Shown here piece by piece: positions 1 to 8,515 of a stretch of 64,000 nucleotides of DNA. Under the pieces are notes generated by a model. That model searched no databases. It worked only from the letters and a program-made list of their open reading frames with translations, and was not told where the DNA came from. The position numbers and the translations under genes were made by a program. The stretch's first letter is position 1. The number at the start of each line of letters is the position of its first letter. The stretch covers positions 1-64,000 of the forward strand of contig CAVRLX010000025.1 in assembly GCA_963721725.1 (NCBI GenBank), in the 5' to 3' direction. Origin of the DNA: RI-153 sp963721725 (GTDB taxonomy: Bacteria > Chloroflexota > Anaerolineae > Caldilineales > Caldilineaceae).

Positions 1-158
1 AACGGCAGTTCGTCCTCACCCGCCAGGCCGAAGCCACCAACAACCAAGAGGTGATTCTGCGCCTGGAAGAGCAGGTGGAGGGCACCGCGCACTATCGCCT
101 CTACCGTTCGGCGCGCTACGTTCTGCGCCGCTCATTCACCAGTGATTTTGATTTTTGA
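1..158 (+). CDS. pglZ: BREX alkaline-phosphatase-like PglZ, C-terminal fragment
   Basis: Only the last 51 codons are inside the window (frame starts at base 3, TGA at 156-158). The fragment holds the segment EATNNQEVILRLEEQVEGTA and ends in SFTSDFDF, which I recognise as the C-terminus typical of type 1 BREX PglZ proteins. PglZ is a core BREX component with an alkaline-phosphatase-like fold. The placement fits: in type 1 BREX loci pglZ directly precedes brxL, and brxL lies downstream here with one extra gene in between. The catalytic domain is outside the window, so activity cannot be judged. The family call rests on this short tail and on the brxL neighbour. Confidence 0.72.
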   Translation, partial: RQFVLTRQAEATNNQEVILRLEEQVEGTAHYRLYRSARYVLRRSFTSDFDF

Positions 159-203
159 TGTTGTTGATCGTATTGCTACTGTAAATGTGCCAAGGAGGAT
201 GCA

Positions 204-2327
204 ATGCTCACAATACTGCTGCTGGCGGCAAATCCTAAGGACGCACAACCCCTAGATCTTATTAAGGAGAGCGATGCAATATATAGAGTTCTTCGGCAGA
301 CAAAGTTTAGCGAACAGTTTATTCTGCGCTCACATTTAGCCGTGCAAGTTTCTGATGTCCAAGATCTGCTCTTGCGTTACCAACCAGATATTGTGCATTT
401 TAGTGGGCACGGGGGTGATGCTGGCGAAATTTATCTTCTTGATCATTATGGAAATGCAAGCCCTGTAACAGGAAGAGCTTTAGAAACTCTCTTTGCGCTC
501 TATACTGAACACGTAAAGTGCATTGTTTTGAACGCTTGTTATACATCGACTCAAGCAGAGGCTTTGGCTAGACATATTCAATGTGTTGTGGGCATGGGTA
601 AACCCTTTTCCGACTCCGCAGCTCACAAATTTTCAGAGGGATTTTATAGAGGATTAGGATACGGCAAAAATGTAAAAACAGCATTTGAGATGGGATGTGC
701 AGATATCCTGCTTCATGGTTATGAAGAAAATGATACGCCCCAGATACTTGCATATCTTGTAGATCCGGCAGATTTGTTTTTTCTTTCCCCACATGGTTTC
801 ATTACGAAATCGGAGACACAAGTCGAGAGAACTGATGATGGAGTGGGTACTGTATTTGCAATTGTAGAAGGATTAACCAATCAGGATCGATTATTTTCTG
901 AGTCAATTCGGAACCAAATAACAGAATTCAGTAAACTTATTTCTTACTTAACAGAGGAGCAATATCGGATTATTGAATGGCTACGTGGTCAACGACGGGC
1001 TCGTATCAGTGGAAGTGCTGGTTCCGGAAAAACTCTGGTGGCTGTAGAAAAAGCCATCCGGCTTAACAATGCGGGACTACGCACCTTGATTTTGTGTCAT
1101 AATCCTACTCTTGCAAGCTACATCAAGAGCCTTGCTAGAGATTCGGGTGTAGAAGTATATGATTTTGTGGGTTGGATAAGCTCCATTCTTGAGCGCTCTG
1201 AAGATAGTGATGGAGAGGTTTGGAGCAACTATATTGAACCGCTGCGAGAGGATCTGGACATTGCACACCTGTATCTTGTAGATACTCAGCACAAATATGA
1301 TGCCATCCTCGTTGACGAAGGTCAAGATTTCCGTGAAAACTGGTGGTCTGTTATAGAAGACGCATTGATATCGCAAGAAGCAGGAATCTTGTACATTTTT
1401 CATGACGATAACCAGGCTTTACTCCCAAGTCGGTCTGTGTACCCAGTACGCGGAGCACCCTACTCCCTGTCGAAAAACTGTCGTAATGCTGGTAAAATCT
1501 TCCAAATCATTAGACATTTCCACAGCAATGCCCCCGCCCTATCTCCACTTCTTGAAAAGAAAGGTATTGTACACTACTCGGTTTTTAACGAAGCGCACGA
1601 GCGAGAAGATACTGCATCTGCCATCCAAGATGCCCTTCACCACGTTGAACCTCAAAATCTAGTTGTTCTCACTTCTGAATCACCACCTATATCTCAGAGT
1701 TTGCTGTTTAATCTTCAAATCGAACAAGCACCAAGTTTATCTTGGCAGATACCGGTCGAGAGATATCTGAAAATACTTAGCAAAGCAAGCGAACTTGCTC
1801 GCAGACAACAACCAAAGATTCCACAGCTAAGTCATAGTCCTTATCCAACAGATGCAGACATTCATGCAGTGCAGCTATTTTCACAAAGAATTATGAGTAG
1901 TCTATCTTCAAGTATACATGAAGTAATGGGTCCAGGTGATTATCGTTGGCACTACACAAATTCAGGTTTGTCTCTCAAGACGAAGGATCAGAAATATAAT
2001 CTATACAAGCTTGCTAGGTATTTTAGTGTCGAAGATTGGCCAAAAGGACTCCCAGAACCTGATAAATACTGGGTGAAGCCTATACGTTATCCAACAACAC
2101 ATAACACTAAAGAGATTCATCTTTCCGATATTGCTAGTTTTAAAGGCTTGGAGGCTGATGGTGTTGTCATGTTTATTCGTTCGCCCCGTGACAACATTGA
2201 ACAATTTCTTTACGTGGGATTATCACGAGCACGATATTACCTACACCTCATTTGTCATCCCCAGGTAGATTTACAGCAACGGAATTTTAGCTGGTACCGA
2301 ACTATGAACGATAGTCGCGTCGACTGA
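204..2327 (+). CDS. CHAT (caspase-like) protease-SF1 helicase fusion inserted in BREX locus
   Basis: The 707-aa product has two parts. Residues about 1-200 resemble a CHAT (HetF-associated caspase-like) domain, with the catalytic dyad visible as His69 in HFSGHG and Cys112 in VLNACY. Residues about 240-707 form a UvrD/DUF2075-like superfamily 1 helicase: Walker A GSAGSGKT (270-277), Walker B/motif II LVDEGQDF (369-376), a motif IV-like SKNCRNAG, the motif V-like KGLEADGVVMF, and the motif VI-like YVGLSRAR near the end. A strong ribosome site (aaggagg, 192-198) sits five bases before the ATG. The gene lies between pglZ and brxL, where canonical type 1 BREX has none. It is clearly AT-richer than brxL (the line at 1921-1980 has 25 G/C in 60), suggesting separate acquisition. 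A plausible role is sensing aberrant DNA through the helicase and triggering proteolysis through CHAT; that role is inference. Confidence 0.85.
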   Translation: MLTILLLAANPKDAQPLDLIKESDAIYRVLRQTKFSEQFILRSHLAVQVSDVQDLLLRYQPDIVHFSGHGGDAGEIYLLDHYGNASPVTGRALETLFALYTEHVKCIVLNACYTSTQAEALARHIQCVVGMGKPFSDSAAHKFSEGFYRGLGYGKNVKTAFEMGCADILLHGYEENDTPQILAYLVDPADLFFLSPHGFITKSETQVERTDDGVGTVFAIVEGLTNQDRLFSESIRNQITEFSKLISYLTEEQYRIIEWLRGQRRARISGSAGSGKTLVAVEKAIRLNNAGLRTLILCHNPTLASYIKSLARDSGVEVYDFVGWISSILERSEDSDGEVWSNYIEPLREDLDIAHLYLVDTQHKYDAILVDEGQDFRENWWSVIEDALISQEAGILYIFHDDNQALLPSRSVYPVRGAPYSLSKNCRNAGKIFQIIRHFHSNAPALSPLLEKKGIVHYSVFNEAHEREDTASAIQDALHHVEPQNLVVLTSESPPISQSLLFNLQIEQAPSLSWQIPVERYLKILSKASELARRQQPKIPQLSHSPYPTDADIHAVQLFSQRIMSSLSSSIHEVMGPGDYRWHYTNSGLSLKTKDQKYNLYKLARYFSVEDWPKGLPEPDKYWVKPIRYPTTHNTKEIHLSDIASFKGLEADGVVMFIRSPRDNIEQFLYVGLSRARYYLHLICHPQVDLQQRNFSWYRTMNDSRVD

Positions 2328-2395
2328 TAATCTCGGGTGGGTTATCTGTTCAAATCGACTTGTTTCTTGTTACTCATCATTTTAGGTCCACATAT

Positions 2396-4450
2396 ATGAA
2401 CCCACTCGACGACAAAATCAATACCCATTTTCCCGGCCTGGTTGTGCGCAAAGATCTGGTTAAACAGGTCAAGGGCAACGCCATTGTGCCCTCGTACGTA
2501 TTGGAATACCTGCTGGGCAAGTACTGCGCCACGTCGGACGAAGCCAGCATTCAATCGGGCGTGGAGACCGTACGCGAGATTCTGCGCAAACATTATGTGC
2601 ACCGCAGCGAGGCCGGGCTTGTGCGCTCCACGATCCGCGAGCGCGGTCGCCACAAGGTCATCGACAAAGTCAGCTTCGATCTCAACGACAAGCGCGATGT
2701 CTACGAAGCGACCTTCGCCGATCTGGGCATCAAAGGCGTGCTAGTCGACGCCGAGACGATCAAGCAGCATCCCAAACTGCTGGTCAGTGGCGTCTGGTGC
2801 ATTGCTGATCTGGAGTATGAACACAGCGAAGATCGCAATGTCAGCCCCTGGATTCTGGCCTCGCTCAAGCCCATTCAGCTTTCCAACTTTAACTTTGACG
2901 AGTATGTGGCTGCGCGTCGCCACTTCTCCAGCGACGACTGGATCGACCTGCTCATGCAGAGCATCGGCTTTGATCCCCACTTCTTTGGGCGGCGCACCAA
3001 ACTGCTGCAACTGGCACGCCTGATCCCCTATTGCGAGCGCAACTATAACCTTATCGAACTTGGCCCCAAAGGTACAGGCAAGTCGCACATCTATTCCGAG
3101 TTTTCGCCCCATGGCATCCTCATCTCTGGCGGCGAGGTGACAGTCGCCAAGCTTTTCGTCAACAATGCCAGCGGGCGCATCGGTCTTGTGGGCTACTGGG
3201 ACACCGTGGCCTTTGATGAATTTGCCGGCAAAACCAAGCGCGCGGACAAAGCGCTGGTCGACATCCTCAAGAACTACATGGCCAACAAATCTTTTTCGCG
3301 TGGCATCGAAACGTTGGGGGCCGAGGCTTCCATGGTTTTTGTGGGCAACACACAGCATACGCTGCCCTACATGTTGCGCCACAGCGATCTTTTTGATGAT
3401 TCTGCCGCCCCAGTACCACGACTCCGCCTTTTTAGATCGCCTGCACTTCTATATCCCCGGCTGGGAGGTGGACATCATCCGCGGCGAGATGTTCTCCGAA
3501 GGCTATGGCTGGTATGTTATCTGGCCGAGATTTTGCGCAACCTGCGCAACCGGGATTACGCGCACCTGTATACTGACCATTTTCAACTGTTGGAGGAGAT
3601 CTCCACACGCGATCGCACGGCGATCCAGAAGGCCTTTTCGGGCTTGATGAAGGTGCTGTATCCCCACGGCGAAGCCACGGCGGACGAAGTGGAGGAATTG
3701 CTGCGCTTTGCCATTGAGGGGCGCAAACGGGTGAAAGACCAACTGATGCGCATTGACCCCACCTATGCCGACGTCACCTTTGGCTATCGCAATGGCAGCG
3801 GTCGTATTCAAACCGTCAAAACGCTGGAAGAAGATCTGCACCCGCACCACTATTACCGGGAATTTCAAGAGGAGGCACAGCCAGCCGAGATCGCGCCCCA
3901 GCAACCGGCGGCGCACTTGTCCACAGCGGCAGCGCCCACAGCAGCGGGGCCACAGGAAGCCCACCTGACCTTTTACGAGAATCAGAAGGGGGTTAGTTAC
4001 GAGGCTCTCTTTGCTGACTATCTCAAGGATGCGCGCCAGATTGCGCTGACCGAGCCCTATATTCGGCTCTTCTTCCAGGTGCGTAACTTGATGGAACTCA
4101 TGGAAACGCTGGCGAAGATCAAAGCCGACGATGTTGAAATCAGCGTTCATCTGGTCACCGGCAAGGACGTCTATAACGGCGATCAACAAACCGAATATCT
4201 GGAGCAGATTCAGCGCGCCTGTGTTGGGGTGGGCATCCGGTTGACGTGGTCGTTCGACGATACCATCCACGCCCGCCATATTGTCACCGACCACGGCTGG
4301 AAGATTTCGCTAGACCGGGGCCTGGACATCTTCCAGCGTTACGAGATGAACGACGCCTTTGACTTCGCCAATCGTCTGCAACGATTCCGCACGTGCAAAG
4401 CGTTTGAGGTGACCTATCTGCGGGTGGAGGGTACGACAGAACCGACATAG
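2396..4450 (+). CDS. brxL: BREX AAA+ protein BrxL with C-terminal MIT_C-like domain (two compensating frameshifts)
   Basis: This is a BrxL family AAA+ ATPase (TIGR02688-like) of about 684 aa, needed for BREX defence. Walker A is LGPKGTGKS (residues 222-230) and Walker B VAFDEFAG (271-278). ATG 2396 is preferred over an upstream TTG because conservation starts at MNPLDDKINTHFPG. The C-terminus (about 532-684) is not the Lon protease domain of long BrxL. It resembles MIT_C, the PLD-like C-terminal domain of MITD1 (EPYIRLFFQVRNLMELMETL, then HGWKISLDRGLDIFQRYE). After Asp335 (base 3401) the frame is lost for about 38 codons. The +1 frame there encodes the expected PPQYHDSAFLDRLHFYIPGW, and frame 0 resumes near 3514 (YLAEILRNLRN). 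One inserted and one deleted base would repair it, so sequencing error is likely. If real, the block removes a conserved AAA+ segment. Confidence 0.88.
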   Translation: MNPLDDKINTHFPGLVVRKDLVKQVKGNAIVPSYVLEYLLGKYCATSDEASIQSGVETVREILRKHYVHRSEAGLVRSTIRERGRHKVIDKVSFDLNDKRDVYEATFADLGIKGVLVDAETIKQHPKLLVSGVWCIADLEYEHSEDRNVSPWILASLKPIQLSNFNFDEYVAARRHFSSDDWIDLLMQSIGFDPHFFGRRTKLLQLARLIPYCERNYNLIELGPKGTGKSHIYSEFSPHGILISGGEVTVAKLFVNNASGRIGLVGYWDTVAFDEFAGKTKRADKALVDILKNYMANKSFSRGIETLGAEASMVFVGNTQHTLPYMLRHSDLFDDSAAPVPRLRLFRSPALLYPRLGGGHHPRRDVLRRLWLVCYLAEILRNLRNRDYAHLYTDHFQLLEEISTRDRTAIQKAFSGLMKVLYPHGEATADEVEELLRFAIEGRKRVKDQLMRIDPTYADVTFGYRNGSGRIQTVKTLEEDLHPHHYYREFQEEAQPAEIAPQQPAAHLSTAAAPTAAGPQEAHLTFYENQKGVSYEALFADYLKDARQIALTEPYIRLFFQVRNLMELMETLAKIKADDVEISVHLVTGKDVYNGDQQTEYLEQIQRACVGVGIRLTWSFDDTIHARHIVTDHGWKISLDRGLDIFQRYEMNDAFDFANRLQRFRTCKAFEVTYLRVEGTTEPT

Positions 4451-4484
4451 TGTTGGCGCGGTATTATTATTCCAGTGTAGAAAA

Positions 4485-6590
4485 ATGTGTGTATGCAAAC
4501 GTGGTGTGAAATTTATCTGCACCACCAGAAGGATGATTGTATCTAAGTTCAAGGGGGAGAAATTGATTGTTGATAGCACAACTGTTCAATGTATTTGTGC
4601 AAATGTCCGGAGTATTATTTCCGAGATCCACCTTTGCCGTCTCAATGAGCCAGATCTGGAAGGCATTTACAGTTCTGTCTACAGACTGTGTTGGCAGGGA
4701 ATTGAGCAGTATCCAGAGGAACGCTGTTTGTATCGAGCTGCGAGCCGACTAGAAGAAGCGGTACGAAATGCGCGCACAATTCTAGCTTACTCGCATACAA
4801 CGGACGAAACACTGGGATCTAATTTTAAGGTAGAGACAAAGAAGATCGATGACGGATGTGATTCACAACTTCTTCGGCTGTATCGTATTGCTATGCAACG
4901 GATGCCCTCCTGGGCTGAAGCTTGGTCAAATCTTGCTTCATTTTCTTTGGAGAAAAAGGAATATGCTGAGACACAAGAGTACCTGCTGAATGCTATACGA
5001 GATGGAGATACTTGGGAAGAAGTAGAATTTTGCCTGCATAAGTATTTACAGTCATTTAGCCTATGGGGTATTGCGGGCACAGGTGTCACAGGCTATGGTG
5101 TCCAAGATGATACACCTGTGTTATGGGCATGGGAAGCCATTAAAAGAGATTGGCAACTGCTTACAGTTTCTGTGGAAAAATCCAGACATTTAGAGTCTGC
5201 TCAGGTTAGCTATGAATACCGGAAAGCAACCTACGCAATTGCACGAACAAAATATGCTGTATCTGTACTGCCTGAATATGTTAGTAATGAACATCTTTCA
5301 CGAGTCACCTACTGGACTTTATGCCAGCTCATATGGAGGGATATAGAGGAGCCTTACGCACCAGACACTGTTGCGGAGAAGATCGCTTTAGCGGTAGTGA
5401 GTAAACAAGGAGCTATATTGCAACAGTTAAATTTTGATTACTTGTTGCAGCAGTTTTCCCTAGACATTGATATGTCAGATGATGTTTTAGAAGCAGAGCA
5501 ACAACTACTATGGATAGAGAATTACACATTTCAAACGATGCAGTTTGCACGGTATATAGTGTCTGGAGACTTCGATCAGGCTGTGTTTATTTTACAGCAG
5601 CAAATTCAACATACAGGAGAGAAAGCAAGAAAACAGTACCAACGGTTTCAGGCAACATGGGGTGATGATAGTACTAGTAGAAAGCTTGCTCGGATGGTCA
5701 ACATTCATTTAGATCGTATAGCAGATCAAGAGGCAAAGGATGCCTGGAATAATCTTCAGTTTGCTTCTATCCAACAGATGACTTACCTTGTTTTTGCCAT
5801 TCGTTCGTTTCCACAGAAAGCTTTTGTAACAGATACGGTACGACGTGTTGTCGCAGTGCAACCCTGGTTGGGCCGTTTTTTGTCAAGCCATGAAACGTTG
5901 CATTATTGGTTAGATGAAGTGCTTTTGTTGGACACGTTTATAGAGGATAAGCGTGTTCAGGAAATTGATGCTTGGCTTGCGTATGTGAAAAGCGCGAGCG
6001 GCTCGTATTCTTGGGAGCAAGTAAACGAAACCATGGATACTGTCGCCAATGCTCTCGAAACTTGGCTTCGTAATCCAGGTTACCGGCAATTGTGGCCTGA
6101 ACCAGCTTGGGCGTTAGGTAAGCACGTGTGGCAATGGCTTGATCAGGATAGCAAAACATTTATTGAAGAGAGCGAAAGACAGTATCGTCATTATGTTCTT
6201 TCATCTGAAAGTTATGTCCACGACTATGCGGGTATTTTTCTCGGTTATCAAAAAGCGCTGGAGATCACCCTAAGTAGAGTCCTAGTCGCTCCTTATGGGG
6301 AAGTGAAGAAAAAGAACATCAGATTTTATGAACTGCAAACTCGGGTTGAGCGTGAGGTAGACGATTGGCTGTCAGCAGACATGGAGATATGGCGAAGAAT
6401 CCTAGCTGAACGACTTGAGACCATTCGGCAACTGCGAAATGCTAGTATCCATCGAGACGTTCTGGAACGAACTTCATTTATGCATTTACGCCATTTAATC
6501 ATGGGCATGCGTTACCGAGGGCGTCGAACAGTAAATATTTTTTGGCTTGCCTACGCTATCGAGCGCGCTTTAAATCAGGAAAAAGCGTAG
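4485..6590 (+). CDS. Large TPR-like protein with C-terminal HEPN ribonuclease motif (BREX-associated)
   Basis: I do not recognise the 701-aa protein as a named family. The N-terminal third has a TPR-like helical pair (RMPSWAEAWSNLASFSLEKK, residues about 140-160, then KEYAETQEYLLNAI) and the rest is predicted mostly helical. Near the C-terminus, Arg651-Asn652-x3-His656 (RNASIH, preceded by ERLETIRQL) matches the R-N-x-x-x-H signature of HEPN RNases. ATG 4485 lacks a ribosome site; TTG 4563, just after aagggggaga, is the better start and would shorten the protein by 26 aa. The gene follows brxL by 34 bases and shares the low GC of the CHAT-helicase gene (line 5761-5820 has 24 G/C in 60, against 34 in 60 for brxL line 2641-2700). 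Position and motif suggest a toxic RNase effector. A weak hairpin with a T-run follows at about 6614-6642. Confidence 0.7.
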   Translation: MCVCKRGVKFICTTRRMIVSKFKGEKLIVDSTTVQCICANVRSIISEIHLCRLNEPDLEGIYSSVYRLCWQGIEQYPEERCLYRAASRLEEAVRNARTILAYSHTTDETLGSNFKVETKKIDDGCDSQLLRLYRIAMQRMPSWAEAWSNLASFSLEKKEYAETQEYLLNAIRDGDTWEEVEFCLHKYLQSFSLWGIAGTGVTGYGVQDDTPVLWAWEAIKRDWQLLTVSVEKSRHLESAQVSYEYRKATYAIARTKYAVSVLPEYVSNEHLSRVTYWTLCQLIWRDIEEPYAPDTVAEKIALAVVSKQGAILQQLNFDYLLQQFSLDIDMSDDVLEAEQQLLWIENYTFQTMQFARYIVSGDFDQAVFILQQQIQHTGEKARKQYQRFQATWGDDSTSRKLARMVNIHLDRIADQEAKDAWNNLQFASIQQMTYLVFAIRSFPQKAFVTDTVRRVVAVQPWLGRFLSSHETLHYWLDEVLLLDTFIEDKRVQEIDAWLAYVKSASGSYSWEQVNETMDTVANALETWLRNPGYRQLWPEPAWALGKHVWQWLDQDSKTFIEESERQYRHYVLSSESYVHDYAGIFLGYQKALEITLSRVLVAPYGEVKKKNIRFYELQTRVEREVDDWLSADMEIWRRILAERLETIRQLRNASIHRDVLERTSFMHLRHLIMGMRYRGRRTVNIFWLAYAIERALNQEKA

Positions 6591-6676
6591 TGCATCATCC
6601 AGCCTTAGTATTCGGGTCTCCCCTCATCAGGTAACCCGTATTTTTAGCGCAGATGACTCAGTAGGTAAAACGATGA

Positions 6677-6820
6677 GGTTCTCTGGGATCTCAGGGGGGT
6701 GACTTTATGCAAGACATCGAACGGTAGCACTAAAAGCATTCCTTATGCACTGAATGCGGTTTGCCCAGCTTACCGTTTCGAATAACTCGGTTTGTCAACC
6801 CCCTGAGATCCTGAAGAACC
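6677..6820. mobile_element. 144-bp MITE-like element with 27-bp TIRs and 8-bp target duplication
   Basis: The left end (6677-6703) and the reverse complement of the right end (6794-6820) match at 23 of 27 positions. Both begin GGTTCT and share GGATCTCAGGGGG followed by TGAC. The inverted symmetry continues inward (TCGAACGGTAGC near 6718 against TCGAAACGGTAAGC read on the other strand). The octamer AACGATGA occurs directly outside both ends (6669-6676 and 6821-6828), as expected for an 8-bp target-site duplication. There is no room for a transposase gene. The GGTTCTTCAGG end and 8-bp duplication resemble ISL3-family elements, but that assignment is inference. It sits just after the BREX-associated HEPN gene, at the apparent 3' border of the island. 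Confidence 0.75.
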
Positions 6821-6876
6821 AACGATGATTCGTGCAACGCAAAATCAACATTCGCACATATCACCCGCTCGCCCCC

Positions 6877-8274
6877 CTACCCCCAGATCTCCCCAATGGC
6901 GTCCAACTTCTCATCGCTCAGATACCCGTAGCGGTTGATCCAGCAGCCGTCGGCGGGGCTGTCGGCCACCAGTTGAAAGCGGCGGCGGAAGTCGTCGAGC
7001 GGGCCGTAGCCGTGGACCAGGGCGTGGATCTGTGTTTTGCCGCGGGCGGCGTGCATCACCTGGGCAATCTTGCGCTGTTGGGTCTGGGTGGGAATGGGAT
7101 GCGGTTCAGCTGGTTTCGGATAGCCATAATCAGCCAGGGAGCGCGCCGTGGGCTGATCGTCGAGATCGAGCAGATTGACCAATGCCTGGACCAACAAACT
7201 TTCATCCAGCCCCGGATTGGCTTCAAGCAACTCCCGCCCCCAAAACTCAATGATCTGTGACCAATGCATGGTGTAGAGTTTGGGTGAAATCGAGGCGCAA
7301 TAGGGCGCAGACCCGGCGAAATCCAGCCCGGTGATGGTGGAAAAAGGGGTCATAAACGCATTGGCCGAAAGCGCTTTGTCTGCGCCGCCGAACTCATGGA
7401 TGGCGGACTGCCAATCGGCCAGCAGATCAACGGAGAGCGCGGCCTTCAGGCGCAGCCACTCGGCGATCCCGGCAAAGCGTTTCATGCCCTCAACGAGGGT
7501 GAACTTCCCTCGATCCGGCCCGGCCAGATCGACCAGATCCCAATTGGTGAGGCTGCCGTGGAGATAGGTGTAAAAAGCCGCCACATCATGCTGGATGCGC
7601 TCAAAATCAAAGCCGTGCTCCCCTGCCCAGCGCTGTACGTGGGGGCTGAAATCCTGAAACGCTTCGCCCAGTGTGTAACAGGGGTATTCGGGCCAGTCGG
7701 GGCGGATGCCGTCGATCTGGGGGTAGTGCGAAAAGATATCGCGCACCCAGGCCCGGTTATAGGCGCGCACGGCGGGGCTGGCCAGACTGCCCGTGTCGGC
7801 CATACGTTTCTGCGGGAGCGTGCCATCGGGCAGGCGCGGGCGGTCTTCATCGCGCAGGCCAGGCGGTGCGGTGGCGCTGGTCTGGATGTAGACCTGGAGA
7901 CCGCGTGCTTTGGCCGCTGTGATGAATGCGCCGATGAGTGGCCCCACGGAATCCGTGAGATCGTTGGGCTGGCGCGGCTGATAATGCAGCCCTTCGTAAA
8001 ACTCTGTGTGGGTGCGATGGCCGGGTCCGCTGCGAAACCAGAAATAATCTTTGCCCCACACGGTGCGGTCAAAGAGGCGCGGGCTGGAGCCAGCATCCGT
8101 GGGCGGCTGAAACTGTCCCTGGCCTTCGGGCATGGGGGCCACCACCGAAGTGTTGATGGTAACCGCCGTGGCCCCAGCCCGATCCACAATGTTGGCGAGG
8201 GTGGCTTCGATGCCCTCGTCTTGGATAAAGGGCGTCATCACGGTGATGCCCAGAAAACGTTTTTGGGGTGACAT
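6877..8274 (-). CDS. Uncharacterised 465-aa protein, possible glycosidase-like TIM barrel
   Basis: The protein has no signal peptide or membrane segment. It starts MSPQKRFLGITVMTPFIQDE and reads like a (beta/alpha)8 enzyme: beta-strand-like ATAVTINTSV, then RGLQVYIQTSAT, then QIDGIRPDWPEYPCYTLGEA with acidic residues after strands, as in glycoside-hydrolase-like proteins. I cannot name the family or its substrate, and the catalytic residues are a guess. It is the last gene of a minus-strand group behind a small 77-aa protein and a Rieske ferredoxin (spacing 7 bases to the former), so co-transcription is likely. Neighbouring Gfo/Idh/MocA oxidoreductase and sulfatase genes suggest a carbohydrate or sulfated-glycan setting. 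Confidence 0.6.
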   Translation of the reverse strand: MSPQKRFLGITVMTPFIQDEGIEATLANIVDRAGATAVTINTSVVAPMPEGQGQFQPPTDAGSSPRLFDRTVWGKDYFWFRSGPGHRTHTEFYEGLHYQPRQPNDLTDSVGPLIGAFITAAKARGLQVYIQTSATAPPGLRDEDRPRLPDGTLPQKRMADTGSLASPAVRAYNRAWVRDIFSHYPQIDGIRPDWPEYPCYTLGEAFQDFSPHVQRWAGEHGFDFERIQHDVAAFYTYLHGSLTNWDLVDLAGPDRGKFTLVEGMKRFAGIAEWLRLKAALSVDLLADWQSAIHEFGGADKALSANAFMTPFSTITGLDFAGSAPYCASISPKLYTMHWSQIIEFWGRELLEANPGLDESLLVQALVNLLDLDDQPTARSLADYGYPKPAEPHPIPTQTQQRKIAQVMHAARGKTQIHALVHGYGPLDDFRRRFQLVADSPADGCWINRYGYLSDEKLDAIGEIWG

Positions 8275-8281
8275 AAGCAGT

Positions 8282-8515
8282 CTACCTGTCTATGGATGGG
8301 GTGTAGTTTGATAATGGACCAAAGGGGATAGTTGGCTGGGGATAGCTGCCGTTGTGTAGCCCCACCATGCGTTCGGCCCGATCATGGGCGGCAAACTCTG
8401 CTCCTTTGTGAAAGCAGACCACCCAGTCGTCGGGATCGTCTGCGGCGGCCACAAAGACGGCGTCCTCGGTCTCGACCACGGCGAGTTCGTCCCAGCGCTG
8501 TGCCGAAAGCGTCAT
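8282..8515 (-). CDS. Small 77-aa hypothetical protein
   Basis: The ORF starts with ATG at 8515 and overlaps the Rieske gene stop by four bases (ATGA), which indicates translational coupling. It then runs to within seven bases of the 465-aa gene. The sequence (MTLSAQRWDELAVVETEDAV and onward) is acidic in the first half, with no recognisable domain, cysteine motif or membrane segment. The segment VVCFHKGAEFAAHDRAERMV could be one helix. The coupling and tight packing argue for a real gene. Function unknown. Confidence 0.5.
   Translation of the reverse strand: MTLSAQRWDELAVVETEDAVFVAAADDPDDWVVCFHKGAEFAAHDRAERMVGLHNGSYPQPTIPFGPLSNYTPSIDR

Noticed and set aside
1..6590. A complete BREX system
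   Set aside because: Only the pglZ tail, brxL and two accessory genes are inside the window; brxA, brxB, brxC and pglX cannot be assessed.
7396..8271. Plus-strand 291-aa ORF opposite the 465-aa gene
   Set aside because: Overlaps a tightly packed minus-strand gene set; no ribosome site or recognised domain.
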